A stretch of 64,000 nucleotides of DNA from an uncultured Clostridia bacterium. Its GTDB lineage: Bacteria; Bacillota; Clostridia; TANB77; CAG-508. The translations under genes were made by a program, and so were the position numbers. The notes under the pieces were generated by a model, which was given only the letters and a program-made list of their open reading frames with translations, was not told where the DNA came from and did no database searches. This document shows, piece after piece, positions 8,861-17,527 of the stretch; position 1 is the first letter of the stretch, and each line of letters begins with the position of its first letter. The stretch covers positions 62,001-126,000 of the forward strand of contig CALXXE010000004.1 of NCBI GenBank assembly GCA_944392605.1, given 5' to 3'.

Positions 8861-10021
8861 ATGTCTGAAAAATTTGTATTAAATGAAACATCTTATTTTG
8901 GAAAAGGTGCAAGAGAGGAACTTGCTTTGGAAATTCAAAAAAGAGGATTTAAAAAAGTATTTTTAGTAAGTGATAAATCACTAGTAGAAGCAGGTGTTAC
9001 AGCAAAAGTTGAAGAGGTACTAAATAAAGTTGGTATACCTTACGTTTTATATGATGAAATAAAACCAAATCCTACAATTAAAAATGTATTAGATGGAGTA
9101 GATGCTTGTAAAAATTCTAAAGCAGATTTAATAGTAGCTGTAGGTGGTGGTTCAAGTATTGATACTGCAAAGGGAATATCAATAGTTATGACAAATCCTG
9201 AAAGAAGTGATATTAAATCTTTAAATGGAGCTTCAAATACAGTAAATAGAGGTATGCCTTTAATTGCAATGCCAACAACAGCTGGAACGGCTGCAGAAGT
9301 AACAATAAACTATGTTATAACAGATGAAGAGGCTAAAATAAAAATGGTATGTGTAGATCCAAATGATATACCAATTTTAGCAATTGTAGATTCTGATTTA
9401 ATGGCAACAATGCCTAAGAGTTTAGCTGCAGCAACAGGAATGGATGCTTTAACACATGCTGTAGAAGGTTATATTACAAAAGCACATAATGACATGTCAG
9501 ATATGTTTCACATGAAAGCTATTCAAATGATATTTAAATATTTACCAGCTGCTGTAAATGATAAAGAACCAGTAGCTATTGAAAAAATGGGAATGGCTCA
9601 ATATATAGCAGGAATGGGATTTAGCAATGTTGGTCTTGGAATAGTACACTCAATGGCTCACCAATTAGGAGCAGTTTATGATACACCACACGGAATTGCA
9701 AATGCAATGTTACTTCCTACAGTTATGAGATTTAATGGAGAAGACCCAGCAACAGCAGGAAGATTTAGAGAAATATTAATGAACATTGGTAGACCAGATG
9801 CTGAACATCTAAACGACCAAGATGTTATAAATACATTTGTATGGATGATATCAGAATTAAGTAAAGCAGTTGGAATTACAACAACAATAAAAGATTACGG
9901 AGCAAAAGAGGAAGATTTTGAAATGCTTGCAGAAAAAGCAATGAATGATCCTTGTAAACCAGGAAATCCAAGAGATGTATCAAAAGAAGACTTTATAGAA
10001 TTATATAGAAGAGCAATGTAA
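8861..10021 (+). CDS. fucO: Iron-dependent alcohol dehydrogenase, lactaldehyde reductase type
   Basis: 386 residues of the group III (iron-activated) alcohol dehydrogenases. Seen: the NAD-binding GGGSSIDTAKGI motif (~95-107), the PTTAGTAAEVT loop, and metal ligands in GMDALTHAVEGY (Asp, His) and in GLGIVHSMAHQLGAVYDTPHGIAN (two His). The last motif and the length closely match FucO, which reduces lactaldehyde to 1,2-propanediol during fucose/rhamnose use. No fucose pathway genes are nearby, so the substrate may be another short aldehyde. Binding site AGAGGAGG before ATG 8861. Confidence 0.85.
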   Translation: MSEKFVLNETSYFGKGAREELALEIQKRGFKKVFLVSDKSLVEAGVTAKVEEVLNKVGIPYVLYDEIKPNPTIKNVLDGVDACKNSKADLIVAVGGGSSIDTAKGISIVMTNPERSDIKSLNGASNTVNRGMPLIAMPTTAGTAAEVTINYVITDEEAKIKMVCVDPNDIPILAIVDSDLMATMPKSLAAATGMDALTHAVEGYITKAHNDMSDMFHMKAIQMIFKYLPAAVNDKEPVAIEKMGMAQYIAGMGFSNVGLGIVHSMAHQLGAVYDTPHGIANAMLLPTVMRFNGEDPATAGRFREILMNIGRPDAEHLNDQDVINTFVWMISELSKAVGITTTIKDYGAKEEDFEMLAEKAMNDPCKPGNPRDVSKEDFIELYRRAM

Positions 10022-10023
10022 TG

Positions 10024-10130
10024 AGTCAAATGAGACAGAATGGGGACAGGCCTAATTTGTCTCATTTTGTAAAATGTTTGAAAAGTGAAACAAAATAGGG
10101 TGTCCCTGTTAGTTTCACTTTTTTTATGAA
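10024..10130. repeat. TGAGACA/TGTCTCA-type intergenic repeat with terminator-like end
   Basis: Two adjacent hairpins: AATGAGACA...TGTCTCATT enclosing GGGGACAGGCCT, and AAGTGAAAC...GTTTCACTT enclosing GGGTGTCCCTG followed by a run of T. The second probably terminates fucO-type transcription. The design matches the element at 51653-51765. Confidence 0.65.
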
Positions 10131-10195
10131 AATACTTGTAAAATTTGTAAAAATGTGCAATAATATTATTGTTATAAGAAAAAACAATAAAAAAG

Positions 10196-10462
10196 AGGAG
10201 TAGATTTATACTAGTTTTTAGAGAATAGAAGTTATAAGCTGAAAGCTTCTTAAATATAGGTAAATTGAAGGTAGCTTTTTTGTTAATATTCTGAGAAACT
10301 TTGATTTAAGAATATTCGGTTAAACTCCGTTAAAGGTTAATTAAGATGTTATCTATAGATTATTATATTTTTTGTATTGTTTTATTTACATTTTTATATA
10401 GATAATAATTAAGGTGGTACCGTGAGAAATATGCTCGCCCTTATTTTAGGGGCGAGCTTTTT
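10196..10462 (+). promoter_or_regulatory. T-box riboswitch leader, probable valine specifier
   Basis: The conserved T-box sequence AAGGTGGTACCGTG lies at 10411-10424, followed by a terminator hairpin GCTCGCCC (10433-10440) / GGGGCGAGC (10449-10457) and five T. Stem I closes through AGAATA (10222-10227) and TATTCT (10287-10292). On its 3' side the sequence GAAGGTAGC presents a GTA triplet (10271-10273), a Val codon, at the position expected for the specifier. Uncharged tRNA-Val would stabilise the antiterminator and switch on the mutarotase-like gene and valS. The T-box is certain; the specifier codon is my reading of the fold. Confidence 0.88.
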
Positions 10463-10507
10463 GAATACACAAATAAAATATGAATAAAAAAATAAAGGAG
10501 AGTTCAT

Positions 10508-11329
10508 ATGTTAAAAATTGAGAGTAAAAGTAAAGGAGCAGAATTAACAAGTATAAAACTTGATGGAAAAGAAATGTTACATCAAGGAGAATATTGGAAC
10601 AGGCATGCACCAATATTATTTCCTATTGTTGGAAGATTAAAAAATGAAGAAACAATAATAAATGACAGGACATATAAAATGGCACAACATGGATTTGCAA
10701 GAGATATGGAATTTAAGGAGTTAGAAAAGAATGAAAAAGAGCATAAATATGTTTTAGAAAGTAATTCTGAAACCTTAGAAAAATTTCCATTTGAATTTAG
10801 TTTATATGTAACTCATTTAGTAGAAGACAATACTTTAATTACTAAGTATAAGGTAATAAATAAAGATGAAAAGAAAATGATATTTGGTTTAGGTGGACAC
10901 CCTGCATTTATTTGTGATTATTCTAACGGAAACTATAAAATAGAATTTGAAAAACAAGAAGATAATATAAGATTTATGAGTTTAAAAGATGGTTTAATTT
11001 TAGAAGAACAAGCTCCAAATATTTTATCTAATAATTGTATTAATTTGAATAAAGATAGTTTTGTAAATGATGCTATTATTATGAAAGATATAAAATCTAA
11101 TAAAGTTTATCTAAAAGAAAATGAAAGAACCGTTTTAGAGTTCGATTTTACAGGATTCCCTTATTTAGGACTGTGGGCAAAAATAGGAGCGCCATTCGTC
11201 TGTATTGAGCCTTGGATGAATACAGCAGATAAAGTAAATACAGATGGAAAGCTAGAGTCAAAAGAAAATATTTTAACTTTAGAGCCAAATGAAGAATTTG
11301 AATGTAGATATAAAGTAAAATTTTATTAA
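10508..11329 (+). CDS. Aldose 1-epimerase (mutarotase) family protein, LacX-like
   Basis: 273 residues of the galactose mutarotase-like fold. The catalytic-type motifs are present: AQHGFARD with a His (~residue 60), LGGHPAF with the second His (~120), and a Glu near the end in VCIEPWMN. The early HAPILFPIVGRLKNEE segment is typical of the LacX/YihR-like subfamily. The enzyme interconverts alpha and beta anomers of a sugar. It lies directly behind the T-box leader and 57 bases before valS, so its expression is probably tied to valine tRNA charging, an odd pairing. The sugar substrate is unknown. Confidence 0.88.
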   Translation: MLKIESKSKGAELTSIKLDGKEMLHQGEYWNRHAPILFPIVGRLKNEETIINDRTYKMAQHGFARDMEFKELEKNEKEHKYVLESNSETLEKFPFEFSLYVTHLVEDNTLITKYKVINKDEKKMIFGLGGHPAFICDYSNGNYKIEFEKQEDNIRFMSLKDGLILEEQAPNILSNNCINLNKDSFVNDAIIMKDIKSNKVYLKENERTVLEFDFTGFPYLGLWAKIGAPFVCIEPWMNTADKVNTDGKLESKENILTLEPNEEFECRYKVKFY

Positions 11330-11386
11330 TAAAAGATGTTTTTTAGGATGGGTTCAAAAAATATCAAATAAGAAGGAGAGGATATT

Positions 11387-14020
11387 ATGTTAGAAAATAA
11401 GTATAATCCAAAGGATTTTGAAGATGAATTATATGAAGAATGGGAGAAAAATGGTTATTTTAAACCAAGTATGGATAAAACAAAAGAAAGCTATTGTATT
11501 ATGATGCCACCACCAAATGTAACAGGAAAGTTACATATGGGACATGCATTAGATGGCACAATTCAAGATATATTAATTAGATTTAAGAGAATGCAAGGAT
11601 ATAACACTTTGTGGCTTCCCGGTTCTGACCATGCATCTATTTCAACAGAGATGAAAGTTGTTCAAAAGTTAAAAGAAGAAGGAAAAGCAAAACAAGATGT
11701 AGGAAGAGAAAAATTCTTAGAAGAATGTTGGAATTGGACACATCTTTATGGTGGGGAAATCCAAAATCAACAAAGAAAATTAGGTTGCTCTTGTGATTGG
11801 GATAGACGTAGATTTACACTAGATGAGGGCTTGTCTGATGCAGTTCTAGAGGAATTTGTTAATTTATATAACCAAGGATATATCTATAAAGGAACTAGAA
11901 TGGTAAACTGGTGCCCTAACTGTAATACAGCAATATCAGATGCAGAGGTAGAATATAAAGAAGAAGCTTCTCATTTATGGCATCTAAGATATAAAATTAA
12001 GGGTGAAGAAAGATATGTAGAAGTTGCAACAACAAGACCTGAAACAATGCTTGGTGATACTGCAGTTGCTATAAATCCAGAAGATGATAGATATAAAGAG
12101 TTAATTGGAAAAACTTGCATTCTTCCAATTGTAAATAGAGAAATACCAATTATAGCAGATGAATTTGTAGATAAAGAATTTGGAACAGGTTGTGTTAAAA
12201 TTACACCTGCACATGATCCTAATGATTATGAAGCAGGTAAAAGAAACAATTTAGAGTTTATTGAAGTATTTGATAGTAAAACAATAATGGGAGATTTAAT
12301 GCCTGAAGTAAAAGGATTGACAGCTATCCAAGCTAGACCAATCATTGTTGAAAAATTAAAAGAATTAGGAGCGTTAGTATCTATAGAAGATTATACTCAT
12401 AATGTAGGAACTTGTGAGAGATGTAAAACAAAGATAGAACCAAGAGTTTCTGAGCAATGGTTTGTTAGAATGAAAGAACTAGTACAACCTGCAATTGAGG
12501 CTGTAAAAAATGAAGATGTTAAATTTGTTCCTAAAAAATACGAGAAAATATATTTTAACTGGATGAATAATATCCAAGATTGGTGTATTTCAAGACAATT
12601 ATGGTGGGGACATAGAATACCTGCATATTATTGTAAAGACTGTGGATATATTAATGTAGCAAAAGAAGCTCCAGAAAAATGTGAAAATTGTGGTTCTAAA
12701 AATTTAGAACAAGACCCAGATACATTAGATACATGGTTTAGTTCAGCATTATGGCCATTCTCAACACTTGGTTGGCCAAATAAAGATGCAGAAGATTTAA
12801 AAACATTTTATCCAACTAATGTATTAGTTACAGCTTATGATATTATAACTTTCTGGGTATCAAGAATGGTATTTTCAGGATATTATGCAATGGGGGAAAA
12901 ACCATTTAGTGATGTTTTAATACATGGAATTGTACGTGATAGCCAAGGAAGGAAGATGTCAAAAACACTTGGAAATGGTGTAGATCCGTTAGAAGTTATT
13001 GATAAATATGGAGCAGACGCATTAAGATTTTCTGTACTTTCTGGAACAACAATGGGAAATGATATTAGATATATGCCAGAAAAATTAGACCAAGCATCTA
13101 ATTTTGCAAATAAGATATGGAATGCGGCTAAGTTTATAATAATGAATAGACCAGAAGAAGAAAAAATAATAGAATTTGCAAAAGGAAAAAATACGGAAAA
13201 ATTAGCAATAGAAGATAAGTGGATATTGAACAAGTTAAATAAATTAGTAATAGAAATAACAACTAATATTGAAAAATATGATTTGGGAATAGCAATTGAT
13301 AAAATTTACAGCTTCATGTGGAATGAATTTTGTGATTGGTATATTGAGATGGCAAAAATTAGCCTATATAATGGAACAGATGAAAATAAAATCAAAACAT
13401 CATATGTGTTAGATAAAGTATTTAGAACATGTTTAAAATTATTACATCCATTTATGCCATTTGTAACATCTAAAATCTATGATAACTTAGTAAAATATGA
13501 TGATAAAGATTTAATGGTATCTTCTTGGCCAGAAGTAGAAAATTTTGACTATGGAGAAGAAGAAGAAATAGTAGAGAAAGTAAAAGAATTAATTGTAGAA
13601 GTTAGAAATATTAGAGCTAATAAAAATATTCATCCAAGTAAGAAATCTAAATTAGTATTTGTAACAGATAAATACGAAGATGAAATAAGAGGATTAGAAG
13701 AAATATTACTAAAATTGGTATTTGGTGACTCTTTAGAAATAAAAGAAAACAATAAGGATATTCCAGAAGATTCTATTAATGTAATGGTAGAAGGAATTGA
13801 ACTTTATATGCCATTAGAAGGATTAATTGACAAAGAAGAAGAGAAGAAGAGACTAGAAGAAGAGAAAACAAGGCTAGAAGGAGAAGTCGCAAGATGTGAG
13901 AAAATGCTTTCTAATCCTGGCTTTGTAAATAAAGCTCCAAAGGCAAAAGTAGAAGAAGAACAAGAAAAACTAAAGAATTACCAAGAAATGTTAGAGAAAG
14001 TATTAGAAAAGCTAAAGTAA
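11387..14020 (+). CDS. valS: Valyl-tRNA synthetase
   Basis: Charges tRNA-Val. 877 residues, class I: HIGH motif in PPPNVTGKLHMGHAL (~residue 40-54), editing (CP1) domain with TTRPETMLGDTAVA, KMSKS in GRKMSKTLGNGVDP (~525), anticodon-binding helices with WNEFCDWYIEMAK, and the C-terminal coiled-coil arm (EEEKKRLEEEKTRLEGEV) typical of ValRS. Cys pairs (CERCKTK, CKDCGYI, CENCGS) suggest zinc binding. Binding site AGAAGGAGAGG before ATG 11387. Likely the second gene of the T-box transcript. Confidence 0.98.
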   Translation: MLENKYNPKDFEDELYEEWEKNGYFKPSMDKTKESYCIMMPPPNVTGKLHMGHALDGTIQDILIRFKRMQGYNTLWLPGSDHASISTEMKVVQKLKEEGKAKQDVGREKFLEECWNWTHLYGGEIQNQQRKLGCSCDWDRRRFTLDEGLSDAVLEEFVNLYNQGYIYKGTRMVNWCPNCNTAISDAEVEYKEEASHLWHLRYKIKGEERYVEVATTRPETMLGDTAVAINPEDDRYKELIGKTCILPIVNREIPIIADEFVDKEFGTGCVKITPAHDPNDYEAGKRNNLEFIEVFDSKTIMGDLMPEVKGLTAIQARPIIVEKLKELGALVSIEDYTHNVGTCERCKTKIEPRVSEQWFVRMKELVQPAIEAVKNEDVKFVPKKYEKIYFNWMNNIQDWCISRQLWWGHRIPAYYCKDCGYINVAKEAPEKCENCGSKNLEQDPDTLDTWFSSALWPFSTLGWPNKDAEDLKTFYPTNVLVTAYDIITFWVSRMVFSGYYAMGEKPFSDVLIHGIVRDSQGRKMSKTLGNGVDPLEVIDKYGADALRFSVLSGTTMGNDIRYMPEKLDQASNFANKIWNAAKFIIMNRPEEEKIIEFAKGKNTEKLAIEDKWILNKLNKLVIEITTNIEKYDLGIAIDKIYSFMWNEFCDWYIEMAKISLYNGTDENKIKTSYVLDKVFRTCLKLLHPFMPFVTSKIYDNLVKYDDKDLMVSSWPEVENFDYGEEEEIVEKVKELIVEVRNIRANKNIHPSKKSKLVFVTDKYEDEIRGLEEILLKLVFGDSLEIKENNKDIPEDSINVMVEGIELYMPLEGLIDKEEEKKRLEEEKTRLEGEVARCEKMLSNPGFVNKAPKAKVEEEQEKLKNYQEMLEKVLEKLK

Positions 14021-14110
14021 CATAAAGTGACAAATTAAGAAATATGTGATATAATAATAAGTAGGTACAAAACATATGGCGGCTAGCCATCTGAGAAGAA
14101 AGGATTCAAC

Positions 14111-14533
14111 ATGGAGACAAGGTTTCAGCTGGTTTTCGAGGATGTGGTTGGTAGCAATTCCGACGTCCCTGTTCTTAAGTTCAGGGATACCGAGAGTGGA
14201 GTAGAGACTCCGAGTTTTACTCTTGATGTCAAGAGGTCTCGTTCTTATTCCAAGTGGCAAATCTGCTTTGGAAAGGAAGAGAAGGTTCCGAGTGAGGTTG
14301 AGAGCCTTTTCAAGGAAGTGGTCAAAGCGCACAATTATAAGCTCGTCTTTGAGACTTACAGGAAGATTGACCTCGACCTGGAGATGCTTGGAAGGCTTTG
14401 CGACCACTTGGTTAGGCTCTACAAGATTACTTGCAATGAGCCGAGCCTTTCGGTATCTAAGGATGACGAGAACGAGAACGGAGAGCTGACATACTATTCT
14501 CCCAAGAATAGTACAGCAGCTGTTATCTGCTAA
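14111..14533 (+). CDS. Orphan GC-rich gene, unknown function
   Basis: 140 codons (METRFQLVFEDVVGSNSD...), start at ATG 14111 with AGAAAGGA 8 bases upstream, followed by its own strong terminator. I do not recognise the protein. It is acidic and soluble, with no signal peptide or membrane helix; Arg/Lys-rich KRSRSYSKW lies near the middle and ITCNEP towards the end. Its base composition is far from the neighbours: about half G+C, with codons such as GAG, AAG, GAC, CTT and ATC preferred, against a ~30% background. That suggests recent transfer or a gene under different codon selection. A second ORF overlaps it (14223-14489), but only the 14111 frame has a convincing start. Confidence 0.65.
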   Translation: METRFQLVFEDVVGSNSDVPVLKFRDTESGVETPSFTLDVKRSRSYSKWQICFGKEEKVPSEVESLFKEVVKAHNYKLVFETYRKIDLDLEMLGRLCDHLVRLYKITCNEPSLSVSKDDENENGELTYYSPKNSTAAVIC

Positions 14534-14542
14534 GCCGTGAAC

Positions 14543-14605
14543 TCCAAGATCAATTAATCTTGGAATGGAGAGGTAAGGGTGAAACCTGCCTCTCCGTTTT
14601 TATTT
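14543..14605 (+). terminator. Double-hairpin terminator after the orphan gene
   Basis: CCAAGAT/ATCTTGG hairpin followed by GGAGAGG...CCTCTCC and then GTTTTTATTT. Confidence 0.8.
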
Positions 14606-14634
14606 GTAAATGTAATGACCAGAGTAAAGAAGAT

Positions 14635-14641
14635 TGTCGAA
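14635..14641 (+). promoter_or_regulatory. Candidate Spo0A box upstream of spoIIAA
   Basis: TGTCGAA at 14635-14641 equals the known 0A-box consensus (TGNCGAA) and lies 103 bases before the spoIIAA start. A related inverse sequence (AACGACAAAA) follows about 15 bases later. The spoIIA operon is a classical Spo0A target, so position and sequence agree; a 7-base match alone is weak. Confidence 0.5.
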
Positions 14642-14743
14642 AAGTTCTATAAAAACGACAAAACTTCTTATTTTTTACTCTTGGAAAATATTGTAAATAA
14701 TACTATAATAATTAATGTAAATTTTTGGAAAGGAAGGAGAAGT

Positions 14744-15058
14744 ATGGAGCCAAAATTTTATGAGAAGGACAAGCTGTTGGTCTTAAAGATTACGTCTGAA
14801 GTTGACGACCATAATGTACAAGAGATAAGGAGGAAAGCGGATTATGAGATGGAGAGATATATGCCTAAAAAAGTTATATTTGATTTTGATGGTGTTACTT
14901 TCATGGATAGTAGCGGAATAGGTTTAGTTATAGGAAGGTATAAGTTTGCAAATATGATAGGTGCAAAATTAGGAGTAAGTAATTTAACAGAAAGTGTAAG
15001 AAGGATTTTTGATATGAGTGGAATATTGAAATTAATTCCAACAATAGAATTAAATTAA
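14744..15058 (+). CDS. spoIIAA: Anti-sigma F factor antagonist SpoIIAA
   Basis: Start ATG 14744 behind GGAAAGGAAGGAG. 104 residues, the normal STAS-domain length. The phosphorylation loop FMDSSGIGLVIGRYK (~residues 55-69) carries the conserved Asp-Ser-Ser-Gly. Dephosphorylated SpoIIAA binds SpoIIAB and frees sigma F in the forespore. First gene of spoIIAA-spoIIAB-sigF; in most species the next gene follows at once, but here a repeat element of about 120 bp intervenes. Confidence 0.95.
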   Translation: MEPKFYEKDKLLVLKITSEVDDHNVQEIRRKADYEMERYMPKKVIFDFDGVTFMDSSGIGLVIGRYKFANMIGAKLGVSNLTESVRRIFDMSGILKLIPTIELN

Positions 15059-15064
15059 TGTCAA

Positions 15065-15181
15065 TGTCGCATTAGGGACGTTTACTATGTGCAAAAAAAT
15101 TTGCATTAGGGACACACTTATAAAGGTTCTGTCCCAGAAACGAAAAAAAGGTCGTAAAGGAAATGTCCCTAATGCGAAAAA
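15065..15181. repeat. Compound GGGACGTTT repeat inserted between spoIIAA and spoIIAB
   Basis: Contains TTAGGGACGTTTAC, GCATTAGGGACACAC, TTCTGTCCCAGAAAC, and AAAGGAAATGTCCCTAATGCG. The outer parts are inverted copies of one another, as in the elements at 5182 and 55677. It ends only a few bases before the spoIIAB ribosome binding site. No stable terminator with a T-run is evident, so read-through seems possible. Confidence 0.75.
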
Positions 15182-15195
15182 GAAAGGAAGGAAAA

Positions 15196-15666
15196 ATGTA
15201 TAATAATGAAATGAAATTAGAATTTATTAGTAAGTCTTCAAATGAGGCTTTTGCCAGGATTTCAGTTGCAGCATTTGCCTCACAACTAGATCCTACAATA
15301 GAAGAACTAGCTGATATAAAAACAGCTGTGTCAGAAGCAGTTACAAATTGTATTGTTCATGGTTATGAAAAAAAACAAGGAGTTGTTAAGATATGTGCTT
15401 GGCTTAAAGATAGTGAAATTATAATAGAAATTTCTGATAAAGGAAAAGGAATAGAAAATATAGAGATGGCAAAAGAGCCATTATATACAACAAAGCCTAA
15501 TTTAGAGAGGTCAGGTATGGGATTTACTATCATGGAGAGTTTTATGGATAAAATGGAGGTGGAATCTGTTGTAGGGTTAGGAACAAAAGTAACAATGTCT
15601 AAGGTTATAAAACCAAAAGAAGATAAGGATGAAGATGAATTTAAAATGCTTATGACAAATTCTTAA
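15196..15666 (+). CDS. spoIIAB: Anti-sigma F factor / serine kinase SpoIIAB
   Basis: Start ATG 15196 behind AAAGGAAGG; the frame is open further upstream only because it runs into the repeat. 156 residues, GHKL ATPase: the N-box in [17 protein letters not shown] (~residues 42-58), the G1 box ISDKGKGI (~80) and the G2 box [12 protein letters not shown] (~105). It binds and silences sigma F and phosphorylates SpoIIAA. Slightly longer than usual (a ~10-residue acidic C-terminal tail, KEDKDEDEF). 18 bp separate it from sigF. Confidence 0.95.
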   Translation: MYNNEMKLEFISKSSNEAFARISVAAFASQLDPTIEELADIKTAVSEAVTNCIVHGYEKKQGVVKICAWLKDSEIIIEISDKGKGIENIEMAKEPLYTTKPNLERSGMGFTIMESFMDKMEVESVVGLGTKVTMSKVIKPKEDKDEDEFKMLMTNS

Positions 15667-15683
15667 AAGGAAAAGAGGAGAAT

Positions 15684-16412
15684 ATGTACGAAAATGATAA
15701 AGAATCCATAAAAAAAGCTCAAGAGGGAGATAATATTGAGTTAGAAAAGTTAATAAACAATAATAATGGTCTCATTTGGTCTATAGTAAGGAGATTTCAA
15801 GGAAGAGGGTATGAAAAAGAGGATTTATATCAAATAGCAAGCATGGGATTTATAAAAGCAATAAAAAGATTTGATACCAATTTTGAGGTGAAACTTTCAA
15901 CATATGCTGTTCCTTATATGATAGGTGAGATAAAAAGATATATTCGCGATGATGGACCTATAAAAGTAAGCAGAAGTATTAAAGAATTAGGAATTAAAAT
16001 AAGAGAATTACAAAGAGAATATTTTTATAAAAAAGGAGAAGATATAAGTATAGAGAAAATTGAAAAAGAATTAAAGGTATCTAAAGAAGATATAGCGTTA
16101 GCAATGGAAGCAACAAGGAAGCCAGAATCTATTGAAGGAACTAGTTCTATTAATTCAAAAGATGGAAAAGATATTAATTTAATTGACAGACTATCTACAG
16201 ATAAAGACGAAGAAGAGATTCTTACCAACAAAATTGTAATAAATGAGCTAATTAAAGATTTAGATGAACGAGATAAAAAAGTAATTTTACTTAGATTTTT
16301 TAAAGAAAAGACTCAAAGCCAAGTAGCAGAAATTCTAGGTGTAACACAAGTTCAAGTATCTAGAATAGAAAAAAAAGTTTTAAATAGTATGAAAACAAAG
16401 TTGTGCTCATAA
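15684..16412 (+). CDS. sigF: RNA polymerase sigma-F factor
   Basis: Forespore-specific sigma factor, 242 residues. Region 2 (NNNGLIWSIVRRFQGRGYEKEDLYQIASMGFIKAIKRFD, the core-binding and -10 reading part), region 3 (IKVSRSIKELGIKIREL) and region 4 with a helix-turn-helix (TQSQVAEILGVTQVQVSRIEKKVL) are all intact. Order spoIIAA-spoIIAB-sigF identifies it as SigF rather than SigG. Binding site AAAGAGGAG before ATG 15684. No usable in-frame CGG. Confidence 0.95.
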   Translation: MYENDKESIKKAQEGDNIELEKLINNNNGLIWSIVRRFQGRGYEKEDLYQIASMGFIKAIKRFDTNFEVKLSTYAVPYMIGEIKRYIRDDGPIKVSRSIKELGIKIRELQREYFYKKGEDISIEKIEKELKVSKEDIALAMEATRKPESIEGTSSINSKDGKDINLIDRLSTDKDEEEILTNKIVINELIKDLDERDKKVILLRFFKEKTQSQVAEILGVTQVQVSRIEKKVLNSMKTKLCS

Positions 16413-16445
16413 ATTATTATAGAGGGAGATTTTAGGAGTGGTAGG

Positions 16446-17453
16446 ATGAAAAAAGTTTTTATCTATTTTTTTGTATTTTTATTAGTATTCTTTTTACTCC
16501 CAGCACTGCTTACTAAGAAAAATGTAGAAGCAAAAGTGCCAGAAAATAATGTAGAGGATAGCATAGAACAAGTAAGCGATAATGAATATGATTATAAAAA
16601 TTATGGAACAATAAAATTATTACATAGCGATACAGGAGAAGTAGAAGAAGTTCCTTTAGATACATATTTGTGTAATGTTGTGTCTGCTGAAATGCCTGTT
16701 GATTTTGAATTAGAGGCATTAAAAGCACAAGCTGTTGTTGCAAGGACATATACTATTTATAAAATACAAAATAAAAAACATGATAATGCAGGTATTTGTG
16801 ATGATTCTTCTTGTTGCCAAGCATGGTTATCAAAAGAAGAAAGATTTGCAAGATGGGACGAGGAAAAAAGAGAAAGCAATTGGGCAAAAATAGAACAATG
16901 TGTAAATGAGACTAAAGGAAAAATTATTACATATAATGGAACTCCTATAAATGCATTTTTCCACTCAAACAGTGGTGGGACAACAGAACTTCCTGTGAAT
17001 GTCTGGGGTGGTGGAACAAATCTTCCTTATTTACAAGTAATAGAAACAGCAGGTGAAGAAGGTTATTCGCAATATCAATCAGAGGCAATATTTACACAAG
17101 ATGAATTAATAGAAAAGCTAAAAAGCAAATATGAAGATATTACAATTGATTTTAATAATAATGATGATTTGAAAATTTTAGATTATACTGATAGTGGAAG
17201 AGTAAAAACAGTGAAGTTTGGAAATCATGAACTTTCAGGTACAGAGACGAGAAGTTTATTTGATTTAAGATCTACAAATTTTGAAATAATAAAAGAAGAT
17301 GGCAATGTTAAGTTTTCGGTAAAAGGTTATGGCCATGGTGTTGGAATGAGTCAAACAGGTGCGAATAGTTTAGCAAAAGAAGGAAAAAATTATGAAGATA
17401 TAATTAAACATTTTTATGTTGGTGTTGAAATTTCAGATGTAAATTCTCTATAA
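16446..17453 (+). CDS. spoIID: Stage II sporulation protein D, lytic transglycosylase
   Basis: 335 residues: N-terminal membrane anchor (IYFFVFLLVFFLLPALL), then the SpoIID domain with the catalytic Glu in VVSAEMPVDFELEALKAQAVVARTY (~residue 80), the SNSGGTTE loop, and the C-terminal VKGYGHGVGMSQTGANSLAKEG motif. It cuts septal peptidoglycan during engulfment together with SpoIIP and SpoIIM. Four Cys in GICDDSSCCQAW plus EQCVNE are typical of clostridial versions. It follows sigF by 33 bp, so it may belong to the same transcript, unlike in Bacillus where spoIID stands elsewhere. Confidence 0.93.
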   Translation: MKKVFIYFFVFLLVFFLLPALLTKKNVEAKVPENNVEDSIEQVSDNEYDYKNYGTIKLLHSDTGEVEEVPLDTYLCNVVSAEMPVDFELEALKAQAVVARTYTIYKIQNKKHDNAGICDDSSCCQAWLSKEERFARWDEEKRESNWAKIEQCVNETKGKIITYNGTPINAFFHSNSGGTTELPVNVWGGGTNLPYLQVIETAGEEGYSQYQSEAIFTQDELIEKLKSKYEDITIDFNNNDDLKILDYTDSGRVKTVKFGNHELSGTETRSLFDLRSTNFEIIKEDGNVKFSVKGYGHGVGMSQTGANSLAKEGKNYEDIIKHFYVGVEISDVNSL

Positions 17454-17527
17454 AAATTATCCTAAAATGTATAATCTCTTCAAAATAGGAAATACTTGTA
17501 TTAATAAAAGTTTTAAGGAGGATTAAT

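Noticed and set aside
14223..14489. Second ORF overlapping the GC-rich orphan gene
   Set aside because: No good start signal; the Ser/Arg-rich product is typical of a shifted frame of a GC-rich gene.
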